Source: Paramecium pentaurelia (taxonomy: Eukaryota; Ciliophora; Oligohymenophorea; Peniculida; Parameciidae). From it: DNA of 64,000 bases. How positions within the stretch are numbered: the stretch's first letter is position 1; each line of letters starts with the position of its first letter. Below the pieces are notes generated by a model. That model had not been told where the DNA came from. It saw only the letters and a program-made list of their open reading frames with translations, and searched no databases. Shown here in pieces: positions 9,824-22,651 of the stretch. The stretch lies in assembly GCA_905183005.1 (NCBI GenBank), contig CAJJDO010000149.1, positions 219,951-283,950 of the forward strand. The letters are read 5' to 3'. Made by a program: the position numbers and the translations under genes.

Positions 9824-12570
9824 TCAATCTTATAAATACTATAGTAACACATCTATTTGAATTGGCATCATAATGTAGGTTCCTAGCATGTCTATTTCCC
9901 CATTTGAATTGTATATTAAGACAGTAATTTTAAAGTTATTGTTGACTCCTAGAATTCTATTAATTAATCTAAAAATAATTGAATATTATTACTCTCTATA
10001 ATTAAAATCAGATTTGTGACAATTGATAATAATTTATTTATAAATTTAACAAGATTGATTCAAACATTATTTATCTCTTATTTTTAAATTAATATGCTTG
10101 AATGAGTCTTATTCATTAATAAAGGAAACATTATCTTATGCATATTATTTCATAACTCTTTCAAAATCTTAATTTGAATTGATTATTAATTTTTGATTGC
10201 ATTAACATTATCCATTCTATTATTAAATATTTTTAAATCTTCCTAATTCTTATAGTTTCATCATACCAACTAATTTGGTTGATTTTTTATTAGTATTGAC
10301 ATCTAATGGTTTTGTAATTTTTTAAATTTATTATCTATTAATAATAAATGATCTTAATCCTTTATTAAATCTTTATAAATATTAAATTTGATCATCATTT
10401 CTAATATATCTTTCCATAATTTCATCTTCATCTACATCAACATCCATTTCATCTTAAGAAACTTCTTCATCTATTATAAATTAAGTAGAAAATTCATCTA
10501 ATGATAAATTTCTGATTGAAAAAGATATTGTTGTACCACAATCTTATAATGATTTAATTCTTATTCCTTTATTTGCAACTTAACCTGTAATTTTTTTACA
10601 ATAAAATAAAGGACCCATAATTTTAGTTAAATAATTAACTATATTTAAAGATCTAATTTAATTAATATTAAATCCTTCTTAAATAATTTCTTAATTGATA
10701 CCTTTACCAGTATCTTCAACTGATATTTATATACAATTCTATCTTTTATCATCTTCTATTATAATTTTTATGAATCCTTCCTTTGTATTATTAATACTAT
10801 TTTCAAGTAATATCTACATTATTTACATTAATCTCAATTAATCTGTTTTAAATTCTCCTGTATTTATTTTCAAATTATTTTAAAATTATAATTTAATATT
10901 TGTATTTATTTAATTTTAATACTTTGTTTATAATTAATTAATTAAAGTATCTGGTTTAAATATATCTTCTTATAAATATTATTATTTAGAATATTTAATA
11001 GTATTTTTCATTTCAATATTGAGTAATTTTAGAGGAACCTAAAAGTTTTATTAACAGAATAACATTTATCTAAATTCTTAACAAATAATTGGAAGATCTT
11101 CTTCCTCTTTCTTCTAGTTTAAATTAATATCCTAATAAAATTAAGTAATATCTTCTAGAATTAAGAATATTTAAAAAACATTTCCTTTAGGTACTTTAAT
11201 TAATGTAAATTAAAAATATTTAAATTAATTTTTTGGTAGATTGAATTTAGATATACCTTTATATTCTGATTATTAATCATTAATTAAATTATTAAGTAAT
11301 TACTCTAAAACACCATCTGGATTATAATGAATAATTCTTTAATTATCTTAAGGTTACCTTAAGATACGTAATTATTAAAGTGCTGGTCCATTTATAAGAG
11401 AATGTAATAATTCTCCTTTTTCATTAGTTCCACAAGTTGATCCGAATTTAGCCATCCTCTTTAATTAAATCAAATTATCTTTCTATTATTAATTTGTTGT
11501 AAATAATTGTATAACTTCCATCTTTCTTAATTTAATTTCTGCAGATATCAAATCTATTTTATTTTAATCATCTTCCATTTATAGTTATTTTAATCCAACA
11601 CCTGAAATATGAAGTAATTCTTTAGTCTGATCAAATATAATAATAGGAAATTGATTAGTAATGATTTCTAGAATCTATTATTAAGTCTACATTTAAACTT
11701 ATGGAATCATAAATTGAACATCCTCTTTGTTAATTCTAAATTACATATTATTTTCAAATTAATATTGAGAATAATTTTTTAATTCAGCATCTACAATAAA
11801 GATAATTTCTAAACATATGTATGAAATTACTTTTATAATATCCTAAATTATAATGTAGTTAATTACTTTATTGAATAAATCACAATCTAATCTAAATACA
11901 TAATAAATATATAAAAATATAACTATTCCAATTCTAAGTTTACAATCATAAATAAATAATTATATTATCTTTTGCCAAATTATTAATCCAAAAATTGCCC
12001 AAAAATAAGACTATGAAAATTAGTTGAAATTTGAAATTCTTTCCTTTATAAAATATAATATATATATATATACAATAATTAATGTTCCCTCAGCTATGCT
12101 TAAGCACATGAAAATGTAAGATGTTATCTTCCCAAATAATAAAGGATTTTCAATTTTTTTTGGAATAACTTCACAAGCTTTTAGAATCATATACATTATC
12201 AATGTTTATGCTGTTTATAATAATATAAATTAAATCACTGCTGGTATTAAAGGCCCTATTAAATAATCTAATATCATAAAATACCTTCTCTAATATTTTT
12301 AAAAAATAACAATATTAACTATAATGTACCTATAGCTAAACCAATAGGTAAGATTAAAATTAGAGGAATAGTCTAACCACAGGCTCCTTTTACATTACAA
12401 TAATCTTGATATTCTCTAGTAGATAGTTATTTAAATTACTAATTGGTGAGTCCTTTGATGAGAATATGATACTCATGAATTAAGGATTGAAGAACAGTAC
12501 GTGTAATTTATTGTTGTTATTTAAGAAGGAAAGGTTTGTTCTCATTTTTAAGAAATTCTTATTCTTACAT
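9824..12570 (-). CDS. hybrid histidine kinase-like protein with degenerate phospho-sites
   Basis: 905 residues after one 29-nt intron (12256-12284). Order of parts: an N-terminal cytosolic segment; about five or six membrane helices (LILILPIGLAIG at about residue 65 to about residue 240); a PAS-like segment (PIIIFDQTKELLHI, about 295); a DHp-like helix; an HATPase domain with N-box LLENSINNTKEGFI and G1 box EDTGKGIN (about 580-620); and a receiver-like domain at the C terminus. At the expected H-box the sequence reads QNFQVPL where HELRTPL is usual, so the phosphoacceptor His is Gln (codon 11048-11050). In the receiver the acidic pair reads NSN and the phosphoacceptor position is Asn (about 10022). 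The ATP-binding part looks intact. It is probably a signalling paralogue that no longer does phosphorelay. Confidence 0.8.
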
Positions 12571-12626
12571 TTTTAATTAATTAAAATAATAAATAAAAAG
12601 GGAAACTAATTATAGAATTAAATATT

Positions 12627-14190
12627 TCAATTTTAATCAATTATGCTTACCAAAAGTTTTTTAAAATGTAATGTTAATTAATTACCATTTTCAGGTGATA
12701 AATCTTTTCTTTGGGATTCCTTAACATAAATCTTTTCACTTTTTTTAAAAGGTTCTCTTTATTAAGAAATAAATTTTTAGATATTTTATTTTACTGAATC
12801 AAGTGAATAAAATTTAGTTTTTCTATAATTAACTTTCTCCTATAATGATAATTTATAAATAGGGTTTTCATGAATCTTATGATCAAATAAATATTTATCT
12901 TTATTTTTATCATATTTAGACATAATTTCAAGAGCTCTTCTAGGTAATGATGATTTTTTTAAATATTATTTTTATGCTTAATCTACATAATGATATTCTA
13001 AAAAATATTCTGTATATTCATAACCATTAAGAATTTCATTTAATAATGGAATTGATTCACAATTATTATATTTTAATGTTGAATTAAAATCGAATGATTA
13101 TCCTGTTTTTAAATTAGTAAAAGGAATATGAATATATCTAGATATTTTATCATCAAATTCTCTACAAAATGGTTATGATCTCTCATATAATTAAATAAAT
13201 TCTTTTGATGTTATTCTATAATAAGAATCTCTTGGTTCAATTTCACATTTAACCCATTTATTATGAAAATGATTAGCTTTGATAATATCTCCTTAATAGA
13301 AATAACACATTCCCAATTTATCATAACAATCTATTTCATAATCATCTAAATTCTCAGCCCATGCATATGAAAGTGCTTTTAATATAAATTTATATGCCTT
13401 GTCATATTATTTCAATCTATTAATTATTGCAATAATTTTACTATTTTGCAATTGAAAATAATTAAATCAATATTTTTATTTTCAGTTAATGATTTCTACA
13501 TAATTCTGATAATTTTAAACAATCTTTAAACAAAAATGTAGCTTTAGCTAATTATAAAATAGTATTGCCAAAATAAGCAATAAAATATAATAACTCACAG
13601 AAAGTATTTAAGAGCTATTAAATTAATCTATAATGATTACATTTTATTCTTAAGAATATTGAAATGGATAATTTAAGAAGTTGATCAATTTTTCAATATC
13701 CTTCTTTTTAATTATGTCACAGAATACTGTTAGATTGTCATCTAGGTATTTTTGGAGATTATAATTTCTTCTTTATCTTATTGACTCTAACATAGATGGA
13801 TATTTAAACTTCCTATCATGTCTCAATTACCTTTGTTGTTTAATATGAATGAACTGATGGACTACCTCTAACGGACCTTTCTATTGAATCTTCAATTCTC
13901 CCTCGTTACTATTTTAATGATAAGGTTTGTTGATTTAAGGCTTTGTAACAATAATCTCCTGTGTTTTAAATAAAATCAATTCTTGAAGAAATAAAACCAT
14001 TTGGTTCATGTTTTAGTGATTAAATTCTAGATCGTGCATTTTTAATGGAATTATTTAAAGACTCAGTGATTGATAATCGAGGGAGGATTTTTTAGAATTT
14101 ATTTGACTTGTTATTTGAATTGAGTATAAAGTGAAGTAAATCTGAGAATTTTGAATTAGAGGATGGGTCTGAAAGCATATCTTAATTCAT
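12627..14190 (-). CDS. TPR-type ciliate protein (two frame discontinuities)
   Basis: It starts at ATG 14188-14190 (MNQDMLSDPSS) with a Ser-rich N terminus. The centre has tetratricopeptide-like helices, for example LLNTFCELLYFIAYFGNTIL, LKQYDKAYKFILKALSYAWA and DCYDKLGMCYFYQGDIIKA. A long basic tail follows and the frame ends at TGA 12627-12629. One 26-nt intron (13615-13640) is clear. A shift near 13854-13872 fits a 19-nt intron; another near 13440-13490 fits no normal intron and leaves the length one base out, so it is an indel or an atypical intron. TPR repeats mediate protein-protein contacts; the partner is unknown. It lies 56 bp upstream of the kinase-like gene on the same strand, with no sign of co-transcription. 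Confidence 0.65.
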
Positions 14191-14426
14191 ATTTAATAGT
14201 AATAAATGAAGAATATAATAATAATAAATATTTTAGTATTTAATATAATAACAATTTTCAGATATTTTGTTAATAATTGTATAGAATAAGAAAAGAGATT
14301 ACTAATAATTGTATAGTTAAATATATATAAATAATATGATGAATGCTGATGTAATTTTTTTCATTTAATTAAAAAAAATTGATATTTATATAAGTAATAA
14401 ATTTTCTATATTAGAAATTTCTATTA

Positions 14427-15125
14427 ATGTAAATTTAAGAGTTTTTGGATGACCTGAAATTACCATATTTGTAAAAATTTTACAGTATATGTTCAAACAT
14501 TAGTGAGTTTGATCAATAAAAACAATCCCCAAAATTAAGAAAATGGTAAAAGAAATAATTTATTAATTATTATAGGGATTCATAAATAGAACCTGAACAA
14601 ATTTCTGAAGGATATCCCATTTAATGTGAGACAAATAATATTCATGAAGAAAATCATAAAGTGGAAGAAATAGTACAAGATGAAAAAAAAGAAATATAAG
14701 AAGTAGAATTGTTTCTTTGCAATTGCTAAAAGACTGGTTGTTTAAAAATGTATTGTTCTTGTTTCCACAATGGAAGAGTTTGTGGGAAATAATGTAGATG
14801 TGAAGATTGTAAGAATAGAGAAGAATACAAAACTCAAAGAATGAAGGCTGTAGATAATGTAAATAAGAAAGCACATAGAAATAAAAAGATTCCAAAAGAA
14901 AAATTATTTGAAACAAATGAAATCTGGGGATGTAATTGTTCAAAAACTAGATGTGTGAAGAAATATTGTGAATGCTTTATAAGGGGTAAGAAATGTACTG
15001 TAGAATGTAATTGTAATCATTGTGATAATGGTAAAGATGAAGATCTTGTTAATGAAATAAAAAAATAGAATGAAAAACCTAATATATAAAAAAGAATAAG
15101 AAAAGAAAGATAACCATTATAATGA
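14427..15125 (+). CDS. CXC (CRC) domain protein, tesmin/TSO1/LIN54-like
   Basis: 222 residues after one 30-nt intron (14546-14575). Two cysteine-rich CXC motifs are plain: the first begins LCNCQKTGCLKMYCSCF and runs through CGKQCRCEDC (about residues 80-115); the second begins WGCNCSKTRCVKKYCECF and ends CTVECNCNHC (about 150-190). The linker contains KIPKEKLFETN; the usual short RNPxAF motif is weak here. The CRC domain binds zinc and recognises CHR-type (TTYRAA) promoter elements in animal MuvB and plant TSO1 proteins, so this is a likely nuclear DNA-binding regulator of cell-cycle genes. The first 75 residues are hydrophilic and unlike known domains. It is divergent from the TPR gene, with 236 bp between start codons. 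Confidence 0.88.
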
Positions 15126-15197
15126 AATATTTATTTACTTATTTAATTTACTATCCTATAAATAAAATATGAAAAATTATTATTATAAAATATTACT

Positions 15198-16965
15198 TCA
15201 ACATTAAATCTATTTTAATTTTAAGACATCCTTTTCCTTTAATACTTTTTCAAAATCTTATTGCATTCTACTTAATACAACACTAAACATTTTAGCCTTC
15301 TAAGCCATTTCTATTTTATCCTTTTCTTCTTTTGTACTTTATTATCTTAATATAGGTGGCATTGTTTAAGTTAGTTTTTTTTCACCTATTGTTAATATTT
15401 TATCTCTTACTAATAAATTTAATATAATAGAAATACTGTCTATATCCCTTTGTTTAGCTATGATAGCTCTAGTTCTACTATTTTATGGATTCTAAATCAT
15501 AATATCTAAATATGGTGAAACACCAAAAATTCTTTTATGCATAAATTTAGCATCATTACCTATCTTTTTTTATTTACTACTCTCTAAAAATATGAATCTA
15601 CAAAATAAATTATTTTAATCAAATAATCTATCAGCAAAATGAAATATTTTATCCATAGCAATATTACCTGGTGTATTTATTTCTGTTCTTGGTTTCTCAA
15701 AAAATATTATGTAATGATTTTTATATATATATTCTGTTGCCATTTTTAATGAAACTAATATCATAGGCATTATTAAATGCATCCATAATTTAGGAGCATA
15801 AAATGATTAAAATGATTCAATTATTTCCATCATCTATATATACATTTATTTTTTAGTTAATGTTTATATTTATATTGGTAATGTTACACCAAATACTAAC
15901 CAATATGATAAATGAATAAATAATCCTATTAATTTTACCATTTCCCCTTTCTGAATTAATTAAAATACATTATCTACTTAATGTTTCTCAAATACAATAT
16001 ATCGTGTTTCCACATCATCATTTACTTTTTCTTTACTTAATTATTATTACTATTATTATTATTATTATTTCTCTTAACTTTTAGCACTTGCCTTTATTGG
16101 AAAAATACTTTTAGGAAATAATTTATCTATTTATTTTAAAACTTTTTCAATATCTTCTGGTTTTATATTTGGAGGTCTTTAAACATCTTTTAATAATGGA
16201 GCTGGAATTTCTATATGAATAAATGGTAATTAGAATATTTTGCTTTCAAATACTAAAAATTTATCATGTTCAGAATGTGTTTCATCATTCTATTAAAATT
16301 CTAATCTATCCTAATTAACCATATTCTAATTTTATTTTCTTTAAAATGTTTAATTAAAAGGAAACAAATATTTATGTTTGATCTCCTCTAAAGAGAAATC
16401 CAATTTAAATTTAATTTTCTTCTCTTCTTCTTTTTCCAATAGTTCCTTTTATTATTCAACTTCATTTTTCTATTGTAATGCTATTTATTATTATGTAAGT
16501 TATGGATCTTATTCTTATTCATTCTTTTTAAGTGTGATTTTCTTTAAATCTTATTCTTTCTATACTTCATCCAATACATCCTTATCTTTTTACCCTAAAG
16601 CCACTTCTATATTCTTTTTCTTTTATCTAACTACAATATTAATAGTATCAGCATATAATCCAGATGCTATAATTATTATATAATAATTTTACTATTCCAT
16701 CCACCTGTTATTTCACATCTATTTAATGGATAATTCTTTAAAATCATCTAGATATTTTTTTGATTAGCTTCAATACCTAAACTCTCTAAATATTTCGTTG
16801 CATATTCTTATTCAATTATTTTTGTAAAATTGGCATTTTTTCCTATAACTACTTCCTATTTATTAATCATCTATATGACAGTACATGTTATGTATTTTTT
16901 AATTTGATCTAAAATATTCTTTCTTCGATACGTTACTTAACATTTTCTCTTTCTTATTTATTCAT
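15198..16965 (-). CDS. unknown large coiled-coil protein
   Basis: 570 residues after two introns (16667-16692, 26 nt; 16856-16884, 29 nt). The N-terminal ~90 residues look like a small folded domain containing RCEITGGWN and SGLYADTINIVV. Then comes a long Lys/Glu/Gln coiled coil with a Gln run encoded by TAA/TAG, a segment with LPFIHIEIPAPLLKDV, and a large helical C-terminal half (LIGLFIHLSYWLVFG, YAPKLWMHLIMPMILVSLKM, KIFHFADRLFDQNNLFCRFIF as separate helices) with no clear membrane anchor. I do not recognise it. The composition and neighbouring ciliary genes would fit an axonemal or basal-body protein, but that is only a guess. Confidence 0.65.
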
Positions 16966-17016
16966 TTTAATTAATAAATTAGAACTAAATTTATAGTTAA
17001 TTCTTTATATAAATAA

Positions 17017-17481
17017 TCAAATCTCATCCCCAAACATCTCATATGTAAAATCCATAATATTATCAAACTTACTGATATTAATAGGCATCTCTGCATATCG
17101 TAATTTAATTGGAACATTATCTAAATACTTAAAATCAGGACATGTTTGTTTAATTTTTTTAATTAATTTGCTACGATACTAAATTTTAGTTGAAACTTTA
17201 TTGCCATTCAAATTTAAATAGACTAAAGATGGAGGAAATTCTAACTCTTCAAAGTATTCAAATTGATTGTTCTATAAATTTAAATATTCTATTGTATTTG
17301 GTAAATTATCAAAGGTTGATATATTATTATAAGATAGATCCAAGACTTTTAGATTTGGAAAATCTAAAATAGGTATAGTATCTAAATTGCATTTAATAGC
17401 AGTGATATTAATAATTTGTTCCTTGTTCTCTATTTAACTCAAAATTTTGTCTACATTTGATTTAATAATAGTTATTTTCAT
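17017..17481 (-). CDS. small leucine-rich-repeat protein
   Basis: 154 residues, no intron, ATG at 17479-17481 to TGA at 17017-17019. Four consecutive LRR units are visible: LKVLDLSYNNISTFDNL, TIEYLNLQNNQFEYFEEL and SLVYLNLNGNKVSTK, preceded by a weaker one (INITAIKCNLDTI). The C-terminal ~50 residues cap the repeat. The LxxLxLxxN spacing is that of the SDS22-like or typical class. Such short LRR proteins act as binding modules; no partner can be named. The stop codon lies 51 bp upstream of the coiled-coil gene's start on the same strand. Confidence 0.78.
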
Positions 17482-17521
17482 TTATAATAATATAATTAAT
17501 TAATTAATATATCAAACAAAT

Positions 17522-18016
17522 TCATGAATCTTCATTTGATGCTTCTTAGTTCATTTTTTAGTAAATTTAGAAAAATAATTTATCATCTGCATTTTTCTCT
17601 TATTTTATAGAATTTTGTTTTTCTAAAACTATTTTAGGTGCAGGCATTTCATTATCTGTTTAAAACTATTTTTTTGTTTTTTGATTAATTTTTTATATAA
17701 TTTATTTTTTCTTTTATTTTGGTTCACTTTGCTTTTATTATTATGGTTATTTTTCTTATTATTTAGTTTCTTCAATATCAATAATATCATTCTCTTCAGA
17801 ATTATTTGAATTTTATGATTATTTATCAACTACTTCTGATTATTATTGTATTGATTATTAATCTTCTCCTTTATTTCTTAATAATTTAAATCCAATCACA
17901 ACAAAAGCAAGACCTAGTCCAACAGATATTGATATCCTTTTATCAATTGTTTCTCTTAATTCATTTACTGTTTTGATAACTTTTTATATTTACACATTCT
18001 ATGCTAAATTTTTCAT
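17522..18016 (-). CDS. small single-pass membrane protein, Gln/Lys-rich
   Basis: 164 residues, no intron, from MKNLAQNVQIQK to a stop at 17522-17524. One hydrophobic helix near residue 37 (ISVGLGLAFVVIGFKLL) is preceded by a short amphipathic segment (VNELRETIDKR). The remainder is polar and rich in Q, K, E and S, with an acidic patch EENDIIDIEE and no recognisable domain. Orientation is probably N-terminus out or in the organelle lumen with a cytosolic tail, but this is inferred only from charge. It lies between the LRR and DHHC genes, all on the minus strand with gaps of 40-90 bp. Confidence 0.6.
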
Positions 18017-18104
18017 TTATAATAGCCAGAACTTATATTTAATTTATATATATAATCATAACAATTCTGTATGATTATTATTATTATTTATAAAACATAT
18101 AAAT

Positions 18105-19601
18105 TCATTCAGTACAATTATCAGCAATTAAATGTTAACTATTTCTTTTACTAGATGGAGATATAATAACCTTTTATTAATCAGAATTTAAATCTATTTA
18201 AAATGTATAACAATTTTATGGTGATGGAGGTTATTATGCATGTAATGATTATTAATTTGAAACACTAACTAAATCTTGATCTACAGATTTATTATCTATT
18301 TCTTTATTCACTTCCTCTTATTTTTCTTATATTATTTATTATTCAATCTCTACAGATATTTATTGATTTACAATTTAACCTTATTAAGAAGTATTGCTAT
18401 TTTTAGGACAATGATGTTTATTATTACTAAAATTATCATTCTATTCTTCATCAGAACTTTCATTTATTTAAGGTTCTGAATCTTCAACAATTACTTAATT
18501 ATAAATCTACTTATCTTTTATTTCATCTAAATCTTTTGCTTAAGATTAAGGAATATATTATTTTCTATCTTAATCATTACATGGAGTTGTTGGTTTTGAA
18601 GTAAATAAACTAGGAATCTATGTAAATTATGGTTAAGATGGAGATTATTAAGGATTCTTTTTATCATCTTCTTGTTTATTTGAGAAATAATTTTACTTAC
18701 TTAATTTAGAATCTGCAGTTTTTAGAGACAATTATGACTTTAAATCGAATCTTTTTGATGTTGATAATAATTAACCATATCCTGTACCACTTTCATTTTA
18801 ATTTTATTTTTGTTATGGATTTTTTTATTGATTTATTTATTATTTCTTGTCTTACTTTGATTTTATGTATTCATATGTTGTTATATTTTTATATCTAAAA
18901 ATATCAAATATATCATAAACTTAAAATATAAATGCATAGACAATAAGTATATTAAAATTATCAAAATAGGTGGATCAATTGCTATACAAATATAAACTAG
19001 TATCAATAAATCATCTGCATAATATAATAAAATTATATCTAAGATTAATTTGAATATTTTCAATATCACCAAAAAAATAACTAAAATAAAAAAGTATGAA
19101 TAGTTTTAATCACCAACACAATTATTAAGCCATATACAATGATGATCAAACAATGATACACATCTAATATAAATCTCAAATTACTTATTACAACTCCAAC
19201 AATGTTTAGTTTTATCTTATACATGTGCTTAACAAACTAGACAATATGATTTAATATCAGTTGTAAATTCCTTACTTTAGTATAAATCACTATTTTTACC
19301 CTTATTTTTTATATAATATCTCTTATTTAACAATAGTATCTGTTGGATCTATCAAAGTAGCTTTTAGACAAGTATAAATAATAGTAGTAACAATAATAGT
19401 TAATAATATAAGCAAAATTTCCTGAATAAGAAATAACAATACATGAATTCCATGTTCTTCAAATAAAAATGAAAATATGTAAGCAATAATAATATCAATT
19501 AGAGTATAAATCCAACTTATAGTTTGGTAAGGATTAAGACCATTAACTAAGCCGTTTTTTCTAACAGGTTTTTCTCTACCTTTTTATATATCAACGTTCA
19601 T
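18105..19601 (-). CDS. DHHC-type protein S-acyltransferase (palmitoyltransferase)
   Basis: 481 residues after introns at 19275-19299 (25 nt) and 18895-18920 (26 nt). Two membrane helices lie before the cysteine-rich domain, which reads YCLVCQAHV, KHCWSCNKQ, FDHHCIWLNNCVG in order, with the catalytic DHHC at about residue 155. Two more helices follow, and then ITTYEYIK, the TTxE motif that follows TM4 in this family. The long Ser/Gln-rich cytosolic tail (about residues 240-481) has no domain. These enzymes transfer palmitate from acyl-CoA to cysteines of substrate proteins at Golgi, ER or plasma membrane. The first Cys pair and both His residues of the zinc-binding CRD are present, so it should be active. 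The second intron was placed because it restores TTxE. Confidence 0.9.
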
Positions 19602-19649
19602 TTATAATATATATATTATTATTGTTATATTGTATTTATTATTGATAAT

Positions 19650-21101
19650 TCAAGGTGCAGGTAAATCTTTTAAGGGCAATTCTCCTATAGTTTAAGTCTT
19701 CTGATATTCTTCTTCTTCATTTCTAAAAATATTATTTAAAAATAAAATATTACCTCTTTAATCCAAAGTATTATTTGGATATTAATTGAGTATGATTTGA
19801 GAGGAATTATGTTTTTAATTTAGGATTCCAGAATGCATCTTCTTTATATAAATACATTAATTCTTATTTATTCAAACATGACAATTCATACATTCCTAAA
19901 TCCTATATTAAATGATTAAATTAATATGTACATTTTATCTCATATTCTATACACCAGATTTAGTATAATATGGCAATACTTCAAGATGATGAGTTTCAAA
20001 TACATCTTCTCTAATAACACCAAATGATCCCATTCTAGTGACAAATATTAATTCCTTATCTTAATTGTATTAAACTTTAGTAACATAATTTCTTCCAATA
20101 TCATTCATAGACATATGATGGAAATACCATAAATAGGCTGAAGCAGCAGTAGCAGCTAATACATTTATTCTCATATAATCCATATTATAGATTGATTATA
20201 AATGATAAGGATAGAATGAAGCATCAATTTAATGATCAAACATAAGATTTGTTTTATAAACAATGTTATATGGTAATACCCAACAAATCCAAGCAAAACT
20301 GAATGTTCCAGTCCACCATACAAATTTTAACCATTCTTATAACCTTGTATTTTCATAGATAACTTCTCCTTCTTAGAAATTCAAAGTTGGATCTGGATCT
20401 GCTGATGGATGTTAAACAAATGGTTAATCATTATAACTTGGATGATACATATCACTTTCTAATCTAAATAATCTTTAGAAAGGATTAGCTAAGAATTCTG
20501 GATGTCCCAATCTATCAGCTAAATATGGGAATCTTAAATGATAAGGTGTTTCAACATCATATTTAGATCCTTTATCTGGATGGAATTTTCTAGTAACAGG
20601 TCTAGATTCCAATTCTTTTTCATGTCTCTTTTAGCTTTCAGTTTTTTCATTTGGATATATAGTTTAAGCAATCCATCTTTTTTCATTTCTAAACACATTT
20701 TCATATTCTAATTCTTCATTCTCAAGATTTCCTGTTTATGCATATGGTATTTCAATAGGGAAATAATCTCTAAGGCCACCAGTAATATTTTTAGTGACTC
20801 CTGGTTTGCCTTTTAAGTATGGTCTATCCAAATTCTTGATAGCTTCATCCACTTATCTTTACATGGCTACATCTCTTTTAACTCCATCCACAAGCATATT
20901 GTGAGTGTCAACAGTTAATCTTTGTTTGTAATCCTGTCTTTATGCTGGAATGTAATCAGGATGTGCTGGATCATAGTGAGTAATGTGATATGGATACACT
21001 TTATATTCCAATTTATTAGCCAATCTCTCTAAATGCTCTTACATAACATTTTTTCGTTCTATTTCTTAATAAAAGATTACCTTTTCTTCTTTAAATGGCA
21101 T
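19650..21101 (-). CDS. unknown membrane protein, possibly mitochondrial
   Basis: 463 residues after introns at 19723-19753 (31 nt) and 19903-19931 (29 nt). The first ~220 residues are hydrophilic, with many Tyr, Pro and His (VYPYHITHYDPAHPDY, GLRDYFPIEIPYA). A single clear helix (WWTGTFSFAWICWVLPYNIV, about residue 270) is followed by a second possible one (INVLAATAASAYLWYF). A well-structured block follows (IFVTRMGSFGVIREDVFE, HHLEVLPYYTKSG), and the C terminus is acidic. Aromatic-rich soluble parts around one or two helices are usual for ciliate respiratory-complex accessory subunits, and this is my best guess, but I cannot name a family. It is divergent from the RBR gene, with a 440-bp gap. 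Confidence 0.6.
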
Positions 21102-21541
21102 TCTTAATGACTTGACTTGCACTATATTTGGGAATATATGATCTACAATACAAGAACATCCTTATTTAATTTATTTTTATATCTAATTATTACCCAAGAA
21201 TTTAATCAATAATTTATATTTGAATGAATAGTAATTATCATGATCAACTTTGCCAATTTGAACAATAAAAACCAAAATATTAGCATTTATATTTAGGACT
21301 CTATTAATCTTAACTTTTTTAAATTCATGGTCCAAAATTAAAATAAAGTGAAACTCTTAAATGCAAATAAAATTAAGGTGAATAATAAAATAGCTAGGAT
21401 CCAATCTATTTAGATATCTAACAAAATTAAGAATAGGAAATCAAATCATAATCAAAAATATTTGAAGAACAATAAATTTAATTAAAAAACAATACAATCT
21501 TTAAAGTAGAGAAAAAATACAGAGTTATTCAAAGATTTGGA
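21102..21541. other. intergenic region between divergent genes
   Basis: 440 bp without a convincing open frame, presumably carrying the promoters of the membrane protein and the RBR ligase. The A/T runs show no motif I can name. Confidence 0.5.
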
Positions 21542-22606
21542 ATGAGTAGAATAATACGCAATAAGTACCAAGAAGATATTGAATCTCTTGAAAATAATGA
21601 CAATCCTTCTTTAACATCCAAAGGGTATAAAGAATGTTAAATCTGTTTTTCATTCAGATAAGTTCATTAGTTCTTATCTTGTTAACATGAATTTTGTAGG
21701 GATTGTATTTCTGAATATCTAAAGGAGAATATTTTGGCAGGTAATGCCTTAGTAATTTTGTGTCCTAATTTATTTTGTAAAGAAGAATTTGGGGATCTTT
21801 AAATTAAAGAAATAGTTTCATAAAATTTATATGAAAAATATTAGAGATTTTACTTTCGATAATTAATAAGTATAAATAAAAATGTTAGATGGTGTCCTAG
21901 AATTGTAAAATATTTAAATATAATATGTAGGATTGTGAAAATTATGTTATATGGTAAGGTGTGGATTTACTGACATGTGTTTGTGGTCAGCAAATTTGTT
22001 TTAAATGTGGTAATCAATACCATTAAGATATATCTTGTGAATAAGCTATGGATACCTAGTATCTTCAAGCAAGGAAAGAACTCTAAATTAATAATTGTCC
22101 TAATTGTTCAGCTCCAATTGAGAAAGAAGGAGGTTGTAATCATATGATATGTTATAAATGTAAATATGAGTTTTGTTGGATATGTAGAGGCAAGTATTCC
22201 TCAGCTCATTATACTATATTGAATATCTTTGGATGTGCTAGTATTTTATAATTATTAGTTTATTTCTATAGTTCCAGGAGGATAAGTGATGAGGATCAAA
22301 CCCTTAAAAAATCCTATTTTAATTAGAATTATGATTGCTATTGCAAAACTTTTATTTGCCTTAGTGTTTACAGGTGGACTGCTCTTTTCGCTGCCATTTA
22401 TACTTCTCTTCCATATTTTGTAAGCACCTTATAAAATAGTACAAGAAAAATCAAATTTCAGAATTTAGAACTATTCAAAATTTGCTTAATTTGGATTCTT
22501 TTAACTGTTTCTCTTCATTGGAATTATACTATCTCCAATTACAATCATCTGCACTATTTTAATTAGTCCTGTACTTTTGATAAATTATATTATTGAAAGT
22601 TTTTGA
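21542..22606 (+). CDS. RBR-type E3 ubiquitin ligase with C-terminal membrane helices
   Basis: 335 residues after introns at 21905-21930 (26 nt) and 22241-22271 (31 nt). RING1 reads CQICFSF, LSCQHEFCRDCI and CPNLFC (about residues 35-85). The in-between-RING domain reads CVCGQQICFKCGNQYH and ISC (about 135-165). RING2 reads CPNCSAPIEKEGGCNHMIC then CKYEFCWIC (about 185-220), with the catalytic cysteine expected to be that of the GGCNHM block. The last ~110 residues hold two hydrophobic regions (LLFALVFTGGLLFSLPFILL and LFLFIGIILSPITIICTILI). RBR ligases accept ubiquitin from E2 on RING2 before passing it on; the anchor suggests ER or organelle quality control, as in RNF19/RNF144-like enzymes. 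Confidence 0.9.
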
Positions 22607-22651
22607 TTAGATACTCTTTTATATATTAATCTTTATTTAATAATATACTAT

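Noticed and set aside
14563..14943. 126-codon standard-code ORF on the minus strand
   Set aside because: It lies antisense to the clear CXC-domain gene on the plus strand and is hydrophobic shadow text.
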